Assembly: GCA_022601195.1 (NCBI GenBank)
Contig: JAHZIX010000018.1
Location: 62,001-126,000, forward strand
DNA: 64,000 nt
Reading direction: 5' to 3'
Source of the DNA: Deltaproteobacteria bacterium
GTDB taxonomy: Bacteria; Acidobacteriota; Thermoanaerobaculia; Multivoradales; JAHZIX01
This document shows, one piece after another, positions 41,701 to 51,255 of this stretch. The notes under the pieces are model-generated. The model was given only the letters and a program-made list of their open reading frames with translations, was not told where the DNA came from and made no database searches. Each line of letters begins with the position of its first letter. Within the stretch, counting starts at the first letter, position 1. The translations under genes and the position numbers were made by a program.

Positions 41701-44653
41701 GCGCTATCGCCGTCTCGACGGCCTGCTCACCGAGGCCCTGGAGCGGCCCCCAACCCAGCGCAGAGAATTTCTGGAGAAGAAGTGCGGTGGAGACGTGGCC
41801 CTGCTGCGGGAAGTCTGGGCACTGCTCCAAAAGAGCGAAGAGGAAGAAACATTTCTGCGGCCCGGCGGAGCCCTCTTCGAAGGATTGATCACCGACTCGT
41901 CCCTATTGGAGGACGACTTAGAGCCATCCCGCAGGGGTCAGAAGATCGGCTCCTGGATTCTCGGGGAAGAACTAGGCCGGGGCGGCATGGGCGTCGTCTA
42001 CCTAGCCCACCGCCTCGACGAAGATTTCGAGCAGGAGGTGGCTCTCAAACTGCTTGCCGGCTTCGTCTCCACTCCGGAGGCCCTCGAGCGATTCCGCGCC
42101 GAGCGGCAGATCTTGGCCCAACTGGACCACCCCTGCATTGCTCGCCTAGTGGACGGCGGGACCACTCCAGAGGGGACTCCGTTCTTCGCTCTGGAACGAG
42201 TCCAAGGCCAGCCCATAGACCGCTATTGCGACGCGGAAAGACTCTCTATCGAAAAGCGCCTGGAGCTCTTCGTTCACCTCTGCGATGCCGTCGCCTATGC
42301 CCACCGCAAATTGGTGGTGCATCGAGATCTCAAGCCGTCGAACATCCTGGTGACTCGAGACGGAGTCCCCAAGCTCCTGGACTTCGGCATTGCCAAGCTG
42401 CTGGTTCCGGGAACGACCGACTTGACCCGGCGGCGGGACCGGCCCATGACTCCCGAGTACGCCAGCCCGGAGCAGGTGCGAGGGGAGTTGGTTTCCACGG
42501 CCAGCGATGTCTACGGCCTCGGGCTACTGCTCTATGAGCTGCTAACGGGCTGTCGAGCCCACCGATTAGAGAGCCGGGACTGGGCCGAGATCGAGCGCAC
42601 CGTCTGCTCCGACCCCATCACCCGCCCCAGCGTCGCCGTGGCTCCATCCCGGGCGCCAACCAAAATACCGACTAAAGTGCGAGCCCAAAAGGGGGCCAGA
42701 AAGAGAGTTGCCAGGAACGAAGAAGGTGAAGTCCTAGGGGATCCCGCGACCGCCCGCGGCACCTCCCCTGCCAAACTGCGCCGACGGCTCCAAGGGGACC
42801 TCGACACTATCGTCCTCACCGCCCTCCACAAGGAGCCGGAACGCCGCTATCCCTCCGTAGATCGGCTGGCAGAGGACGTCCGGCGCCACCTGGCGGGCCT
42901 GCCCATCACCGCCCGTTCCGAGGGCTGGACCTACCGTCTCGGCAAGTTCATCCGCCGCCACCGCATCGCCGTCCCCGCTGCCTGTCTGGCAACGGTGGCC
43001 ATCCTGGCAGGCCTGGTGGGCACCCTCTCCCAAGGCCAGAGAGCGAGCCGCGAAGCTCTCCGGGCCTCGGAGGTCAGCGACTTTCTGGTCCACCTGCTGG
43101 AGGTCTCGGACCCGGAGAGAACCCTGGGCCACGAAGTGACGATCACTGAGGTCCTGGACCGGGCGGCGGTGCGCATCGAAGCCGAGCTTTCCCAACAGCC
43201 CCGCCTGCGGGCCCGCCTCTCCAGCCTCATCGGCCACCTCTACACGCAACTCGGCCGCTACCCACCGGCCCAAGACCAACTGGCTCAGGCCCTGGCCCTG
43301 CAGGAAGAAATCCTCGGAACCGACCACCCGGATGTCGCCGAAACTCTGCAACGGCAAGCGGCCTTGCTCCATGATCAAAGCCAGCTGAAAAATGCTGAAC
43401 AGCAAGCTCGAAGGAGCCTGGCGATCCGCCAGGAGCAGCTCGGTCCGACTCGGCCAGCGGTCGCTGCCAGTCGAAAGATCCTGGGACAGGTTTTGGAAAA
43501 GCAGGGCCGTTTCGAAGAGGCACGGGAGCAATTCCGTCACACTCTCGAAATCCAACGAAAGGAATTCGGAGAGCGCCACCCGGAGGTGGCCTCGACCCTC
43601 ATCGATTGGGCTTTCGTGGAGTACCAGGACGGTCATTGGGATGAAGCCCAGGAGCTTTACGGAAGCTCCCTCGAGATCTACCGAAATCTCGGCGACGGCC
43701 GCAGCGTGGGAACCGCCGAAGCCCTTCAGGGGCTGGCTTTCGTCGGAATGGCTCGAGCCCGGGACCATCAAGACAACGAAGACTACCTCTTGGAATCCGC
43801 CGAGATCACCCGAGACCTTCTCGGGGACGGGCACCCAGTCCTGGCTTCTCGCCTCGAAACTCTCGGTAGCTATTGGAGCATGAACCATCAATTCGACAAG
43901 GCCGAAGAGAGCTACCGGGAAGCACTGGAAATCAATCGCAACGCCTTTGGCTCGGACCACCTCCTGATCGCCAATATTCTCAACAATTTGGCCAGCTTAC
44001 GGTTTCGCCAAGAGCGATTCACCGAGGCGGCAGAGCTCTACCACCAAGCCCTCGAACAACGGCGGAAACTTCTGGGGGGGGACCATCCTCAAACCGCAAC
44101 CACCTGGAGTTATCTCGCCTACGCCTGGCATCGCGGCGGAGATCCACGGGCGGAAGGGGCCTACCGCGACTCCTTGGAGCTCCTACTGCAAATCCGTGGA
44201 AAAGATCATCCCCATGTGGCCAACGTCCACAACGATCTTGGGCGTTTGCTCCTCGACACCGACCGATGCCCGGAAGCCGAGCCCCATCTGCTCTCCGCCT
44301 TGGAGATCCGCAGCCAAGTCTTTGGGGAAGATGCCCAGCGAACCTCGGCCACGAAGCTCAACCTCGCTGTCTGCCTAGCGCGGCGCGGCGAGCTGCCGAG
44401 AGCCGCCGAGCTTCTCGACTCCGCCCGCAGCATCCGAGTAGAGGCTCGCGGTGAGGAGGCCTGGCAAGTGGCGGAGGTAGACCTATTCCGCGCCGAGCTA
44501 CTCGCTCGCCTGGGAGACAGTGCCGAGGCCGCGGCACTTCTACAGCAGACCACCGAACGCATCGACTCGGCCAAGCCCGAGGACCACTGGCTCCGCCGAT
44601 TGGCCCGCAACCTCGAAGCGCGCATTGAGTCTCTCTCCCGAGAGCTTGGGTAG
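41684..44653 (+). CDS. Serine/threonine protein kinase with TPR sensor domain
   Basis: 989 residues. Kinase domain at about 88-380: GRGGMGVVYLAHRLD, catalytic Lys in EVALKLL, VVHRDLKPSNILVT, DFGIAKLLV and EYASPEQVRG. A basic insertion (KIPTKVRAQKGARKR) interrupts the C-lobe near 325. One membrane helix follows near 430 (AVPAACLATVAILAGLVGTL). About 500 residues of TPRs come after it (EAAELYHQALEQRRKLLGGD and similar). The plan matches the kinase at 18527-21106. It should sense something through the TPRs outside the membrane and signal through the kinase. It overlaps the end of the sigma gene. Confidence 0.9.
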   Translation: MPLDPERYRRLDGLLTEALERPPTQRREFLEKKCGGDVALLREVWALLQKSEEEETFLRPGGALFEGLITDSSLLEDDLEPSRRGQKIGSWILGEELGRGGMGVVYLAHRLDEDFEQEVALKLLAGFVSTPEALERFRAERQILAQLDHPCIARLVDGGTTPEGTPFFALERVQGQPIDRYCDAERLSIEKRLELFVHLCDAVAYAHRKLVVHRDLKPSNILVTRDGVPKLLDFGIAKLLVPGTTDLTRRRDRPMTPEYASPEQVRGELVSTASDVYGLGLLLYELLTGCRAHRLESRDWAEIERTVCSDPITRPSVAVAPSRAPTKIPTKVRAQKGARKRVARNEEGEVLGDPATARGTSPAKLRRRLQGDLDTIVLTALHKEPERRYPSVDRLAEDVRRHLAGLPITARSEGWTYRLGKFIRRHRIAVPAACLATVAILAGLVGTLSQGQRASREALRASEVSDFLVHLLEVSDPERTLGHEVTITEVLDRAAVRIEAELSQQPRLRARLSSLIGHLYTQLGRYPPAQDQLAQALALQEEILGTDHPDVAETLQRQAALLHDQSQLKNAEQQARRSLAIRQEQLGPTRPAVAASRKILGQVLEKQGRFEEAREQFRHTLEIQRKEFGERHPEVASTLIDWAFVEYQDGHWDEAQELYGSSLEIYRNLGDGRSVGTAEALQGLAFVGMARARDHQDNEDYLLESAEITRDLLGDGHPVLASRLETLGSYWSMNHQFDKAEESYREALEINRNAFGSDHLLIANILNNLASLRFRQERFTEAAELYHQALEQRRKLLGGDHPQTATTWSYLAYAWHRGGDPRAEGAYRDSLELLLQIRGKDHPHVANVHNDLGRLLLDTDRCPEAEPHLLSALEIRSQVFGEDAQRTSATKLNLAVCLARRGELPRAAELLDSARSIRVEARGEEAWQVAEVDLFRAELLARLGDSAEAAALLQQTTERIDSAKPEDHWLRRLARNLEARIESLSRELG

Positions 44654-44769
44654 CGAAATCCATCCTGAACGGCAGCGGCCATGGGGTTGGTAAGTGTGCC
44701 GGCAAGAGCATGGAAGACCTTTCCCCTCAACGACGTCCAATGAAGATGTTCCCTCGCTAGTCCCTGGGC

Positions 44770-47253
44770 TCACGGAAGAGAGGTACCCCCTTTGCTCCCT
44801 ATTTCCGGCAGAGCGGAGCTGACAGTCTCGGCAACCGGGTGCTTGGCCGCACCGATCTTGATCACCTCGCTGCCGGTGCGAACCAGGAAGGCATCGTGAG
44901 CCGCAGCGACTCCGTAGACCGTCCCCTCGGTGGTCAGAGTGCTCTGGGCTAGTACCAGGGGGCCGGCTGGGCTGTTGCCGAGAACGATCGTTTGGCCCTT
45001 CTTGGTGAAGAAGTAGGCCCGCTCCCCGGAAACGATAGGGCTTGCCCAGCAGGAATCCCCCAGGCGATGCCTCCAGCTCTCGTCGCCCTTCGTGCGATCG
45101 ATGCAAGTCACGACCCCTGCCTTGTTAGTAAATAGCACGCAGTCGCCGTGCACCACCGGGGAAGCAAACCCAGAAGTCACTCCCTTGGCCGTCCACACGT
45201 TGTGCTGGTCGTCTAGCTCTCCCGCTCCCAGTCGGTGAAGCTCTTCCTTCTCAGCAACTTCGTCCCGAGGCGCCGTAGATGTGGGGATATCCAAGGAAGA
45301 AGGGGACTTCTGTGACGCAGGCAGAGTGACACTCTGTTGAGGAACAGAATCGCCTTCTGACGCTGGAGATCCTGGTAGATACGGAGCCGTAGCAGAAGGC
45401 TGGTGAGAAGGAAGAGCTAGCGCGAAATTGTGCCCCGACTCCGAACTGGCAACGATCACCAGGCCTCGATCGACGGTGACCGAGGGCACGTGGTTCTTCT
45501 CGATGCCCTCGCGGTACCACAACCGAGCGCCGGTTTGGGCATCCAGCCCTTCGACTCTGCCCGCGGCGCTGCTGATCAGCTCTTGCCCGTTCTTGCCGGA
45601 AACGACCACCGGGGTGGTCCAGGATACCCGCGCCGGGCGATCCGCTTTCCAATAGGTCACGCCGGTCTCTTTCTCCACCGCGAGAAAGTAGGACGGACCG
45701 TCATGAGTGACCTGCACCACAACCGCCTCGCGAGTCAGCACCGGCGAGCTGGCCACGCCGTGATTGCCGGCGAAATCACCGTAGTCTCGAGTCAAAGACC
45801 GCTGCCACAGAGTTTCTCCTTCGTGGGATAGAGCGACTAGATCTCCACTCTCGAAGAAGGCATAGACCCGCTCCCCGTCCACCACCGGAGTGGGAGCTCC
45901 GCGGCTGACCATCTCACTCGACTCGATCTCTTGACTGGCAGGGAATCGCCGCCGCCAACGGACTTCGCCGGTCTCCAGGGACAGAGCGCTCAAGATCAGA
46001 GTCTCTTTGGCCATCCCTTCGATGGAGGTAACGAATACCTGGCCGTGCCAGATGACGGGTGCGGATTGGCCATAACCGGGGACGCTCGCCTTCCAGGAGA
46101 TATTCTCGCTATCCGACCAAGTCAGTGGCAGCTCTGCGTCTAAGACCTGGCCATCGCCCCGACCGCGGAACCCCGGCCAGGAGGCAGTCTCCGCCAATCC
46201 TCGCAGCGCCTCCCCAGCCGGCTCTGGCTCGACGTTGCCTGGCTTCAGAGCGCTGATCTGCAAGGTCTCGAGATCGTCGAGGTGACCGGTCCGGGCAGCA
46301 CCAGCGATGAACAGGAGGCGGTCTTCATGGGGCAAGAGCCGGTGGAAGAATCGCGCCGTCTCCAGCCTGCCCAAGCGGGTCTCCCACCGATCCTCTCTCG
46401 CCTCCAGGGCGTGGACGATGCCATCGGACCCAGCGAGAAAGATCCGCTCCCCGACCCCAAAGGCCGAGACCCCGAATCCCTTTAGGCTTCCGGTCATGGG
46501 TGGGAGCTTGGGGCCTGCCGACCATCCGCCGCTGGCAATGTCATAGACCTCGACCCCGCGACTCGTACCCTCTCTTCCCAGGCCTCCCAAAGCGTAGACC
46601 TTGCCGGAGGCCGCTGCTGCTGCCAGGGCCCGCCGTTGGAAGGGTTGAGCAACGGTCTGCCAACCGGCGGCCTCGTCCCGGAGATCGAGGATCGCCATCT
46701 CTTCCTGCCACAACGCCGTGTCGTCGGCACCGCGCAAAGTCCAGCCACCGACCACGTATAGGTGGTCGTCGAAGACCACCGCGTCATGAGAAGAACGGGC
46801 TTGGGGAAGGGGTGGCAAATCCCTCCACTGACGGCTGTCGAGATCAAAACAGCGGACTGCGGCAGTGGAGTAGAGCTCCTCCTCGCTGCCAACGTGATTG
46901 AGGGCCCGCAGACCACCTACTCGGCAGACCTGGCGACCGTAAGCGACCATGGGCAGCCCCTGCAAGCCTTCGACCTCGCCTAGAGAATGCCAGCCTTGGT
47001 CGGGAGCTTTCAGATCTAGGTGGAGAAAGCGATGGGAGAGATTCTCGATGGAGTGTTGGTGGGTTCTCCCCACATGGCCACCGTAGACCACCAGATCGTC
47101 GCCGGCGATGGCCGCGCCAAAGCTGGCGATTCCTTCTGGAAGGGACGGCAGAACCTCCGCCATGGCCAGAGGTGGAGTGAGAAGCAGGCACAACAAGGCG
47201 ATCCCCACACCGTGGCCTGGGAACCGGCTCGACTTATCGATTTGTTTAGACAT
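44770..47253 (-). CDS. Secreted Kelch plus PQQ-type beta-propeller protein
   Basis: 827 residues from ATG 47253 (an AGGATCGAG is just upstream), with a signal peptide ending PPLAMAE. The N-terminal ~360 residues are Kelch repeats (DDLVVYGGHVGRTHQH, DHLYVVGGWTLRG, GKVYALGGLGREGTSRG). From about 400, PQQ-like repeats follow (ENISWKASVPGYGQSAPVIW, GEVRWRRRFPASQEIESSEM, TGARLWYREGIEKN, DESWRHRLGDSCW). A ~50-residue Ser/Pro-rich stretch inside the PQQ part (about residues 615-665) is encoded by the repeat at 45258-45412 and does not look like propeller. It ends the heme-receptor operon and may bind ligand or partner proteins outside the cell. Confidence 0.8.
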   Translation of the reverse strand: MSKQIDKSSRFPGHGVGIALLCLLLTPPLAMAEVLPSLPEGIASFGAAIAGDDLVVYGGHVGRTHQHSIENLSHRFLHLDLKAPDQGWHSLGEVEGLQGLPMVAYGRQVCRVGGLRALNHVGSEEELYSTAAVRCFDLDSRQWRDLPPLPQARSSHDAVVFDDHLYVVGGWTLRGADDTALWQEEMAILDLRDEAAGWQTVAQPFQRRALAAAAASGKVYALGGLGREGTSRGVEVYDIASGGWSAGPKLPPMTGSLKGFGVSAFGVGERIFLAGSDGIVHALEAREDRWETRLGRLETARFFHRLLPHEDRLLFIAGAARTGHLDDLETLQISALKPGNVEPEPAGEALRGLAETASWPGFRGRGDGQVLDAELPLTWSDSENISWKASVPGYGQSAPVIWHGQVFVTSIEGMAKETLILSALSLETGEVRWRRRFPASQEIESSEMVSRGAPTPVVDGERVYAFFESGDLVALSHEGETLWQRSLTRDYGDFAGNHGVASSPVLTREAVVVQVTHDGPSYFLAVEKETGVTYWKADRPARVSWTTPVVVSGKNGQELISSAAGRVEGLDAQTGARLWYREGIEKNHVPSVTVDRGLVIVASSESGHNFALALPSHQPSATAPYLPGSPASEGDSVPQQSVTLPASQKSPSSLDIPTSTAPRDEVAEKEELHRLGAGELDDQHNVWTAKGVTSGFASPVVHGDCVLFTNKAGVVTCIDRTKGDESWRHRLGDSCWASPIVSGERAYFFTKKGQTIVLGNSPAGPLVLAQSTLTTEGTVYGVAAAHDAFLVRTGSEVIKIGAAKHPVAETVSSALPEIGSKGGTSLP
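45258..45412. repeat. Dispersed ~155-bp repeat, copy B, in frame inside a gene
   Basis: Aligns with 26285-26437 at roughly 70% identity, in the same order and orientation. Within the Kelch-PQQ gene it is read as a Ser/Pro-rich run (SVPQQSVTLPASQKSPSSLD) and keeps the frame open, adding about 50 residues between propeller blades. Confidence 0.7.
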
Positions 47254-47312
47254 AATTCTCGATCCTGGTCGACGCCCGGAAAGTGGCTCGCCACCTTCCG
47301 GAGATGGAATAT

Positions 47313-47456
47313 TCATGCTGCCTCGGCCAGCCGCTTTTTGGCTTTTCCTAGACATCGCTTTCTTTGCTTCTGGCTCAGGGCGGCCATCAAGGGACATCCA
47401 CTGCACGCCTTCGCCTTCTTCTTGTACTTCTTGCAACACTTCGACTTGAGTTTCAT
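47313..47456 (-). CDS. Small Lys/Cys-rich protein downstream of the TonB receptor
   Basis: 47 residues from ATG 47456, 19 bp after the receptor stop, with GGAG seven bases before the ATG. The open frame reaches 47552 but the shorter start fits position and ribosome site. Sequence features: KSKCCKKYKKKAKACSGCPL (two Cys pairs amid Lys), then a basic helix (QKQRKRCLGKAKKRLAEA). I recall similar short CCKKYKKK-CxxCP proteins near receptor genes in proteobacteria, of unknown role. The Cys pairs suggest metal or redox binding. Confidence 0.65.
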   Translation of the reverse strand: MKLKSKCCKKYKKKAKACSGCPLMAALSQKQRKRCLGKAKKRLAEAA

Positions 47457-47475
47457 CTCGCGCTCCGAAGAAGGC

Positions 47476-49743
47476 TCAGAAGGTGAAACGGGCCTGCAAC
47501 CCGAAACTTCGACCGGGGTTGGTGTAGCGGTCGAGGGTCGATGAAGTGGCATCGCGGCCGCGGACGTAGGTCCACTGCCAGAAGGTCTCGTCGGTCAGGT
47601 TCCAAGCGGTGGCTTGTAGGGTGATCCGCGGACTGAGGGTGATCCACGCCGCCAGATCGAAGGTCTCGGAACTGGGTGGACGGAACTGGGTTGAATCCGT
47701 GGGTAGATCGCTAGCGCTCTTGGAACTGACCAGAGTGGCGGTACCCTGGAGGCCCCAAAGGGAGTCGGGTCGGGAAAACCGAAGCCCCGTGACCAGAGTC
47801 GGTGGAGCGATGGACTCCAGAGGCTCCTCGGCAGTGACGTTGTCGCCGTCGATGAGACTGTAGGCCGCCCGCCAGCGCCAAGATTGCCCCAAGCGGAGGT
47901 CTGCAGCGATTTCCAACCCGGAGATCTCGACCTCGTTGATATTCTGCGGCTGGAACTCCACCAGCCCCTCCCGCGGGTCAAAGCCTAGGAACACCGTCTC
48001 GATGAAGTCATCGAAGCGATTTTCGAAACCGACGATGCTGAAGCTGCCGCGAGAGAAGTTGCCACGCAATCCAATTTCCAGGTTGTCACTGGTCTCCGGC
48101 TCCAACTCCGGGTTCGCCAAGGTCCGGTAGCCGCCCCCTTGGTTGGTGAAGCCGTTGTTGACGGCGCTCATGGGTGGTGCCCGGAAGCCGCGGGCATATT
48201 GGGCAAAGAAAGACAGCTCGTTGCTAAGAGAAAGCACCGCGCCGAGCTTCGGTGAAATGGCATCGTCGGTGATGTCTGCCGGTTCTGGAGTCCCTGGGTT
48301 GCCGTTCAGAAAAACAGCGTCCCCTTGGTTTGCGTCCAGGTCATAGCTGTCGTACCGGACCCCGGGGATCAACCGCAGGCGCCCATTCCACAGCTCCAAC
48401 TCGGTTTGAATGAAAGCACCGATCTCCTGCACTTCGCTCTCGGGGAAATACTTGGTGGGAAACACCAAGCTGGTGGGCACGGGAGCACCCGAACCGATGA
48501 CCACCTCCGAGCGGTCCCGTAGCTGGTCAAAGGTGTCCTGTTGTAGGGCGATGCCATAGGTCAGGGACTGCTTGCCGGAGCTTCCCAGTCCCTTCCGTGC
48601 CTCGACCTCGAGGCCCAGGGTCTCCTGATCGAAGGCCAGCAACCCGTCACGGTCGGAGAGTCCGAGGGAGCCCTCTCGAATCTCATCGGTATCTTGCTCC
48701 GTGTCCGCCTGCTGCCAAAAAGCCCGCCAGATCAAAGAGTCGGCCACCGGGTTCTGCGGGACCAGGCTCTGCTCGACGCTCAGCCGCTGTCGCTCCTGGG
48801 TATCGAGGGCATCGAAATCCCGAACCGCTGAACCGAAGGGAGAACCCGGATTTCGGCCGCTGAGAACCTCGGTCTCGGTTTTTCCATCGAACCATTCGAG
48901 AGACACATCGAGTTGCGAGCTGGCCCCCGTGCGACCGATCTTCAGCAGAGCATTGTCCTGACGGCGATCGATCGGGTTGGGCTCGGTGCGAGTGAAATCC
49001 TCCGTGGCGATGTCTCCTTGATTGTCGAGCTCGGCGCCGTCTCGGTGGGTGAAGACGATGGAGCCCTGCCAAATGTCGTTGCCACGGGCATAAACCAGAG
49101 ATTCGGAGGTCTCGGTAGCGCGACTGTCATAGCCACCGCGCAAGCTGAAATACTGCGCTTCACCGCCTAGGTAGCTGCGCGGACTGCGGGTCACCAAAGA
49201 GACCACACCGCCCAGAGCGTCACTGCCGTAGAGGGCAGAACCGGCGCTGCGCACGATTTCGGCACTCTCTAAGGTGTCGAGGTCAATGCTGTATTGGGTG
49301 ACGCTAAACGGGCCGAAGTCGAATTGCTCGGCGGTTGGAATACCGTCGATCTGGGTGAGAACCCGGTTTCCACCAATCCCCCGAATGTTGAAGCCGCTGG
49401 TGCCCAGTCGACTGAGGTCGCCTTCCACATAGACCCCGGGTGTGAAGCGCACCAGATCCGCAATTCCGGTGTAACCAAGCTCGGCGATCTCGGCGGCTCC
49501 GATGACGTCGATCGATCCCGGAGTGTCCTCCAAGGTGCGCTCGGAAAGGGTCGCCGTCACCGTCAGGTCATCGAGAAAGGTCGCCTGGACTGCTGAGTTA
49601 TCGGTCCTTGGGCCAGCGTCGGGATCCGAGGAGTCCCCCGCTAGCAGAGCGAAGGAAGGTAGGAAGAGGAAGAGAGCGAAGGAGGAGACCCAGAGGCAAT
49701 TCCGGATTCCCGGAAGCCGCCTAGCCAGCGGTTTTTCAAGCAT
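47476..49743 (-). CDS. TonB-dependent hemoglobin/heme-type outer-membrane receptor
   Basis: 755 residues from ATG 49743; a GAGGGC is upstream. Signal peptide followed by a TonB-box-like LDDLTVTATLSERTLEDTPG, plug domain (GFNIRGIGGNRVLTQIDGIP, GSALYGSDALGGVVSLVTRS) and a 22-strand-type barrel. Two hallmarks of the hemoglobin/heme receptor group are present: YARGFRAPPMSAVNNGFTNQ (FRAP-like) and NPELEPETSDNLEIGLRGN (NPxL-like). The C-terminus RSFGLQARFTF ends in Phe as expected for an outer-membrane protein. It probably takes up heme or a heme protein under iron limitation. Confidence 0.9.
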   Translation of the reverse strand: MLEKPLARRLPGIRNCLWVSSFALFLFLPSFALLAGDSSDPDAGPRTDNSAVQATFLDDLTVTATLSERTLEDTPGSIDVIGAAEIAELGYTGIADLVRFTPGVYVEGDLSRLGTSGFNIRGIGGNRVLTQIDGIPTAEQFDFGPFSVTQYSIDLDTLESAEIVRSAGSALYGSDALGGVVSLVTRSPRSYLGGEAQYFSLRGGYDSRATETSESLVYARGNDIWQGSIVFTHRDGAELDNQGDIATEDFTRTEPNPIDRRQDNALLKIGRTGASSQLDVSLEWFDGKTETEVLSGRNPGSPFGSAVRDFDALDTQERQRLSVEQSLVPQNPVADSLIWRAFWQQADTEQDTDEIREGSLGLSDRDGLLAFDQETLGLEVEARKGLGSSGKQSLTYGIALQQDTFDQLRDRSEVVIGSGAPVPTSLVFPTKYFPESEVQEIGAFIQTELELWNGRLRLIPGVRYDSYDLDANQGDAVFLNGNPGTPEPADITDDAISPKLGAVLSLSNELSFFAQYARGFRAPPMSAVNNGFTNQGGGYRTLANPELEPETSDNLEIGLRGNFSRGSFSIVGFENRFDDFIETVFLGFDPREGLVEFQPQNINEVEISGLEIAADLRLGQSWRWRAAYSLIDGDNVTAEEPLESIAPPTLVTGLRFSRPDSLWGLQGTATLVSSKSASDLPTDSTQFRPPSSETFDLAAWITLSPRITLQATAWNLTDETFWQWTYVRGRDATSSTLDRYTNPGRSFGLQARFTF

Positions 49744-50060
49744 GTAATATGCCCTCGTGGTTTGTGGCCCTCGTTTTTCGAGTCCACGGTCCATGTTTGG
49801 GTGGCGACCCGCGTTCCGCCAAAGACCGTTGGGTCGCCGCCTGATTTCCTCTTACGACTCCACTGTTTCCAGTATCAAACCAGCTTCAGTATCAGCGCCG
49901 TGGAGGCTTATTTAACGCTATTGAGACTTGATCTCAACAAGATGATATAGATACTGGACTAAATCAGTCCGCTTTGTCAAGAGGTAGGGAAAGGGCCAGA
50001 TCGAGAGGAAAGCCCAGAGCAAAACCAAGAGCAAATCCGGCCGATGATCGGGGGAGCCTG
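49744..50060. other. Intergenic, 317 bp, with iron-type operator
   Basis: Between the start of the TonB receptor gene and the 3' end of the peptidase gene. Contains the palindromes described at 49921-49970. No gene is supported. Confidence 0.5.
49921..49937. promoter_or_regulatory. Fur-like palindromic operator
   Basis: TTGAGACTTGATCTCAA is a perfect 6-bp inverted repeat with a 5-bp centre. It closely resembles Fur-type sites of the TTGAGAATNATTCTCAA kind. It lies about 180 bp upstream of the receptor gene, so iron-dependent repression is probable. A second dyad, GGACT-AAATC-AGTCC (49956-49970), is beside it. Confidence 0.6.
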
Positions 50061-51026
50061 TCAGCCGGACGCTAAGACCCAGGCTCGGAATTCCCCATCC
50101 AACTGGCTCCAAGACTTTCCAAGGGCTTGGGGAAGTTGCTCAGGATCGTGGATGGAAGCTCCCGCTATGTCCTCGAGAAACGAGCGGAATCGGGGTCCGA
50201 GAGCCGGATGAAGGAGGAGGAATCGAACCAACAATGCACTTTGCTCGTAGTCGAAAGAAAGAGCCCCTTGATCGAATTCACTGCGCCTTCTCGACACGAT
50301 GCTCTGAACACTGGCCGCGACCCCACCCCGGTAGGCATCCCGCAATCGCCGGGCTTGTCCCTCGACTCCAGCAAAGCCGGTAAGCTCTCCCAGACCTGCA
50401 GGTGTCGCCGGGTCCCCCATGGCGTCCGCCAAGCCCTCCGACAGCCACGGCGGCAGCCCGGGCCCCATGGCTCTCCTCAGCAACAAGTGGGTCAGCTCGT
50501 GAGCGAGGGTGGTGGCGAAGATCTCGGGATCTAGGGAGCCAGCTGGAATGGCGACGAAACCCTTGGCGCCGTTGGCATAGCCAGCGTAGCCAGCTCGCAA
50601 ACGCCCATCTTTCTGGGCGAAACTCTGGAAGGCCTTTCGGGACTCGAAAAGAAACACCCCTTCCCGCGGCACCCCGCGAGGCTCCAGCCCAAAACGTCTC
50701 CGAAAAGCTCCCTCCAAAGGAGCCGCGACTCGCTCACAGATCTCCAGAAGTTGCTGCTGGCGAACATCGCTCACTCGTCTATAGGGGCCGCAGCTGCCCT
50801 CCGAGGGATTCCTCATAGAGCCCTTAGCCGCCGTCACCAAATGCGCTTCCGGGGGTCGCGAATCCCGACCCGGGCGAACCTCCGGAGCTTCCGAGGGAGT
50901 CTCTTGGGAAACCACCACAGGTGCAGGAGCTGGCTTCGGCTTCGGCCCATAACGAGCCCAGAGACCCAGACCGAGTACGGTCACCAAGGCGAACAGAAGA
51001 AGAATTCGAAGAGCTCTCTTGATCAT
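50061..51026 (-). CDS. Membrane-anchored gluzincin metallopeptidase (peptidase MA-like)
   Basis: 321 residues. N-terminal membrane segment (ALRILLLFALVTVLGLGLWA), then a Pro-rich linker. The protease domain is at about 95-300: ATTLAHELTHLLLRRAMG carries the HExxH zinc motif (HELTH), followed by WLSEGLADAMG, whose Glu is the expected third ligand. Such proteins of the peptidase MA-like group are exported and degrade or process proteins. Substrate unknown. It is 317 bp from the receptor gene and does not overlap it. Confidence 0.8.
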   Translation of the reverse strand: MIKRALRILLLFALVTVLGLGLWARYGPKPKPAPAPVVVSQETPSEAPEVRPGRDSRPPEAHLVTAAKGSMRNPSEGSCGPYRRVSDVRQQQLLEICERVAAPLEGAFRRRFGLEPRGVPREGVFLFESRKAFQSFAQKDGRLRAGYAGYANGAKGFVAIPAGSLDPEIFATTLAHELTHLLLRRAMGPGLPPWLSEGLADAMGDPATPAGLGELTGFAGVEGQARRLRDAYRGGVAASVQSIVSRRRSEFDQGALSFDYEQSALLVRFLLLHPALGPRFRSFLEDIAGASIHDPEQLPQALGKSWSQLDGEFRAWVLASG

Positions 51027-51255
51027 GATGAGACAGCCATCCTATCGGGAATCGGTCTCTAGATTCGAGCCCCCATCAACTGCGCTGGCCCTGGTTCAAA
51101 TACCCCGGCACTTCTCTATGGCTTTCCCGAGTTGGATCTAGGCTCATTCAAGCAACGGTACATTGACCCATCCAGCTTCGAAAGTACTCTCCATTGCCCA
51201 TCTTTTCGGACATCGGCCAATTCAGGCTGCGTCCGTGTCACCCAGGAGGTTAGCC

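Noticed and set aside
42734..43960. 408-codon minus-strand frame inside the second kinase gene
   Set aside because: Antisense to intact TPR repeats; no protein pattern of its own.
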